DNA of 43,125 nt from JAKPQD01 sp029572965 (GTDB lineage Bacteria; Bacteroidota; Bacteroidia; Bacteroidales; DTGW01): NCBI GenBank assembly GCA_035374585.1, contig DAOSPF010000027.1:1-43125 (forward strand), read 5' to 3'. Made by a program: the position numbers and the translations under genes. Shown here one piece after another: positions 42,236 through 43,125 of the stretch. Every line of letters begins with the position of its first letter. Position 1 is the stretch's first letter. The notes below the pieces were generated by a model that was not told the origin of the DNA, ran no database searches, and was given only the letters and a program-made list of their open reading frames with translations.

Positions 42236-42439
42236 TCAATCGCTCAGACACACAGCAAATTCATTTTCGAGCTGAAAAAAGTGAACTTTTCCTTCTCTAG
42301 CCAGCCATCCCAGCGCCATATAAACATCTTTTATGTCCATTTTGGACATCTTTTTCAAATCAGTAACTTTAAGCTCCCCTTTTTCCATTAGCATTTGCCA
42401 GATTTTACCGGCATCAAACCCAATTTTTGTTTTTTCCAT
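42236..42439 (-). CDS. Small winged helix-turn-helix protein (DUF2582-like)
   Basis: A 67-residue protein that is essentially one winged-helix domain. GKIWQMLMEKGELKVTDLKK and DIKDVYMALGWLAREGKVHF form the helix-turn-helix, and FFQLENEFAVCL the wing. It matches the small wHTH proteins annotated as DUF2582 in Bacteroidota. DNA binding is predicted but no target is known. It lies 30 bases behind the Rnk-like gene on the same strand, so the two may be co-transcribed. Confidence 0.85.
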   Translation of the reverse strand: MEKTKIGFDAGKIWQMLMEKGELKVTDLKKMSKMDIKDVYMALGWLAREGKVHFFQLENEFAVCLSD

Positions 42440-42469
42440 GGTAATCGAATTAAGTTAAACAATATTACT

Positions 42470-42904
42470 TCAATACAAATCTTCGCCATTAGCCTCAGGC
42501 TGGAAAACGACACTCTCAATCTTCACAAACAGCTTCCCTTTAGGGGCATCAAACGAGATGGTATCCCCGGCTTTATAGCCAATTAAGGCACATCCGAGGG
42601 GAGAGAGTATAGAGACCATGCCCTTCGAAAAATCTGCCTGCTGAGGATATACCAAACGTAAATCCATGGTTTTGTCTGAATCTGCGAAGCAGACTTTTAC
42701 AATGGAATTCATCGTGACAAAATCCGGCGTAATCTTTTTTGAGTCTATCTTTTTTGCTTTGCCTAATTCGTACGATAGAAAATCAAGATACTTTACATCT
42801 ATGCTTTTTCTTTCTCTCATTGTCTGTATAAGGCCTGTCAGCTTTGCAAAATCGTTTATTGTCACTACAATTTCTTTCTTTTTCATTTCCACTTGTTTTA
42901 TCAT
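42470..42904 (-). CDS. Rnk/GreA-GreB-family C-terminal-domain protein
   Basis: Predicted RNA polymerase-binding factor of 144 residues related to Rnk (regulator of nucleoside diphosphate kinase). A helical N-terminal part (about 1-60) is followed by a GreA/GreB C-terminal domain, with MNSIVKVCFADSDKTMDLRL, MVSILSPLGCALIGYKAGD and FDAPKGKLFVKIESVVFQPE. The long coiled-coil of true GreA is missing, so transcript cleavage is unlikely. The frame stays open to 42937, but GGAGGA at 42911-42916 places a good ribosome binding site six bases before the ATG at 42904, which is chosen. Confidence 0.87.
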   Translation of the reverse strand: MIKQVEMKKKEIVVTINDFAKLTGLIQTMRERKSIDVKYLDFLSYELGKAKKIDSKKITPDFVTMNSIVKVCFADSDKTMDLRLVYPQQADFSKGMVSILSPLGCALIGYKAGDTISFDAPKGKLFVKIESVVFQPEANGEDLY

Positions 42905-42910
42905 ATCTTG

Positions 42911-42916
42911 TCCTCC
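42911..42916 (-). promoter_or_regulatory. Shine-Dalgarno deciding the Rnk-like start
   Basis: The minus strand reads GGAGGA six bases before the ATG at 42904. One of only two strong Shine-Dalgarno sites noted in this window. Confidence 0.7.
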
Positions 42917-42986
42917 ATTTTTATAACATTTTACCAAACTTTAATGCTTTAAAAAATGCTATTTTTACCTTGTAATAAAACTAAAA

Positions 42987-43035
42987 CCGACACATACATA
43001 AAACGAATACGATTTATATTTGTGTCGGATACGAT
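42987..43035. promoter_or_regulatory. Operator-like repeats around the promoter of the last gene
   Basis: A perfect inverted repeat CCGACACA (42987-42994) / TGTGTCGG (43021-43028) and a direct repeat ATACGAT (43007-43013 and 43029-43035) surround the -7 box at 43015-43022. The right arm overlaps the box, as expected for a repressor site. The role is inferred. Confidence 0.5.
43015..43022 (+). promoter_or_regulatory. Promoter -7 box of the last gene
   Basis: TATATTTG matches TAnnTTTG exactly, 49 bases before the ATG at 43072. Confidence 0.5.
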
Positions 43036-43071
43036 ACAAATATAAGGAACTTTTTGAATATAAAAAATTAG

Positions 43072-43125
43072 ATGAAGATAGCTGTAAGGGAAAACTTAAA
43101 GCCATCAGGGATAAGCAAGGGGTTG
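43072..43125 (+). CDS. Start of an unidentified gene, cut by the window edge
   Basis: An ATG followed by 17 open codons to the end of the window (MKIAVRENLKPSGISKGL). A promoter box and operator-like repeats stand upstream, which supports a real gene. The fragment is too short to assign a family; an integrase-like or helix-turn-helix protein is conceivable but not supported. Confidence 0.5.
   Translation, partial: MKIAVRENLKPSGISKGL

Overview
The window is chromosomal DNA of a Bacteroidota bacterium, probably a Bacteroidales or Marinilabiliales relative. The signs are AT-rich intergenic DNA, many promoter -7 boxes of the Bacteroidetes form TAnnTTTG, few Shine-Dalgarno sequences, a SusC/SusD pair, a type IX secretion sorting tail on a glucanase, a CarboxypepD_reg TonB receptor, a LytS/LytTR two-component pair, and families largely confined to the phylum (DUF4296, an ECF sigma with a TPR membrane protein). 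No rRNA, tRNA, CRISPR array, prophage or transposase gene was found.

Layout. 1-6387 (+): truncated alaS, an acyl-CoA ligase, asnA and glmM, a housekeeping stretch. 6492-7349 (-): a degenerate Gfo/Idh/MocA-like protein. 7589-11761 (+): pcm, a metallo-beta-lactamase-fold hydrolase and gcvP, the last cut by one in-frame TAA. 11907-13433 (+): ECF sigma factor and TPR membrane protein. 14055-14645 (+): YqgE/AlgH protein. 14742-16728 (-): rhomboid protease, GmhB-like HAD phosphatase and class IV aminotransferase, read in that order. 16897-18940 (+): dCMP deaminase and a CtpA-type protease. 18941-19256: a convergent spacer with two different 8-bp tandem repeats and a long hairpin. 19257-23502 (-): TonB receptor, LytS-type kinase and LytTR regulator as one operon. 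23779-24864 (+): DUF1573 protein, converging on ispE (-). 26028-33335 (+): a small glycan-use locus (GH16, SusC, SusD). 33446-33847 (-): methylmalonyl-CoA epimerase. 34234-39271 (+): a tight five-gene operon (Ig-like lipoprotein, CDF transporter, DUF4296 lipoprotein, amidohydrolase, GNAT). 39445-41157 (+): an IscU/NifU-like scaffold and a GGGtGRT-family protein. 41235-41745: a four-helix-bundle gene held between two 74-bp palindromes. 41752-42192 (+): C_GCAxxG_C_C protein. 42236-42904 (-): a winged-helix protein and a Rnk/GreA-like factor. 43072 to the end: the first 18 codons of an unidentified gene.

Working together. GH16, SusC and SusD form a beta-1,3-glucan capture and import unit. The TonB receptor and its downstream two-component pair look like an outer-membrane uptake system linked to its own sensor. 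The scaffold and GGGtGRT pair is a two-gene module of unknown function with a good promoter, a strong Shine-Dalgarno and its own terminator.

The observations most worth following up are the palindrome-bounded four-helix cassette, the scaffold/GGGtGRT module, the single nonsense codon in gcvP, the paired 8-bp repeats behind two convergent genes, and the repeat-rich leader upstream of the 34234 operon. All family calls come from reading motifs by eye; no database search was run.
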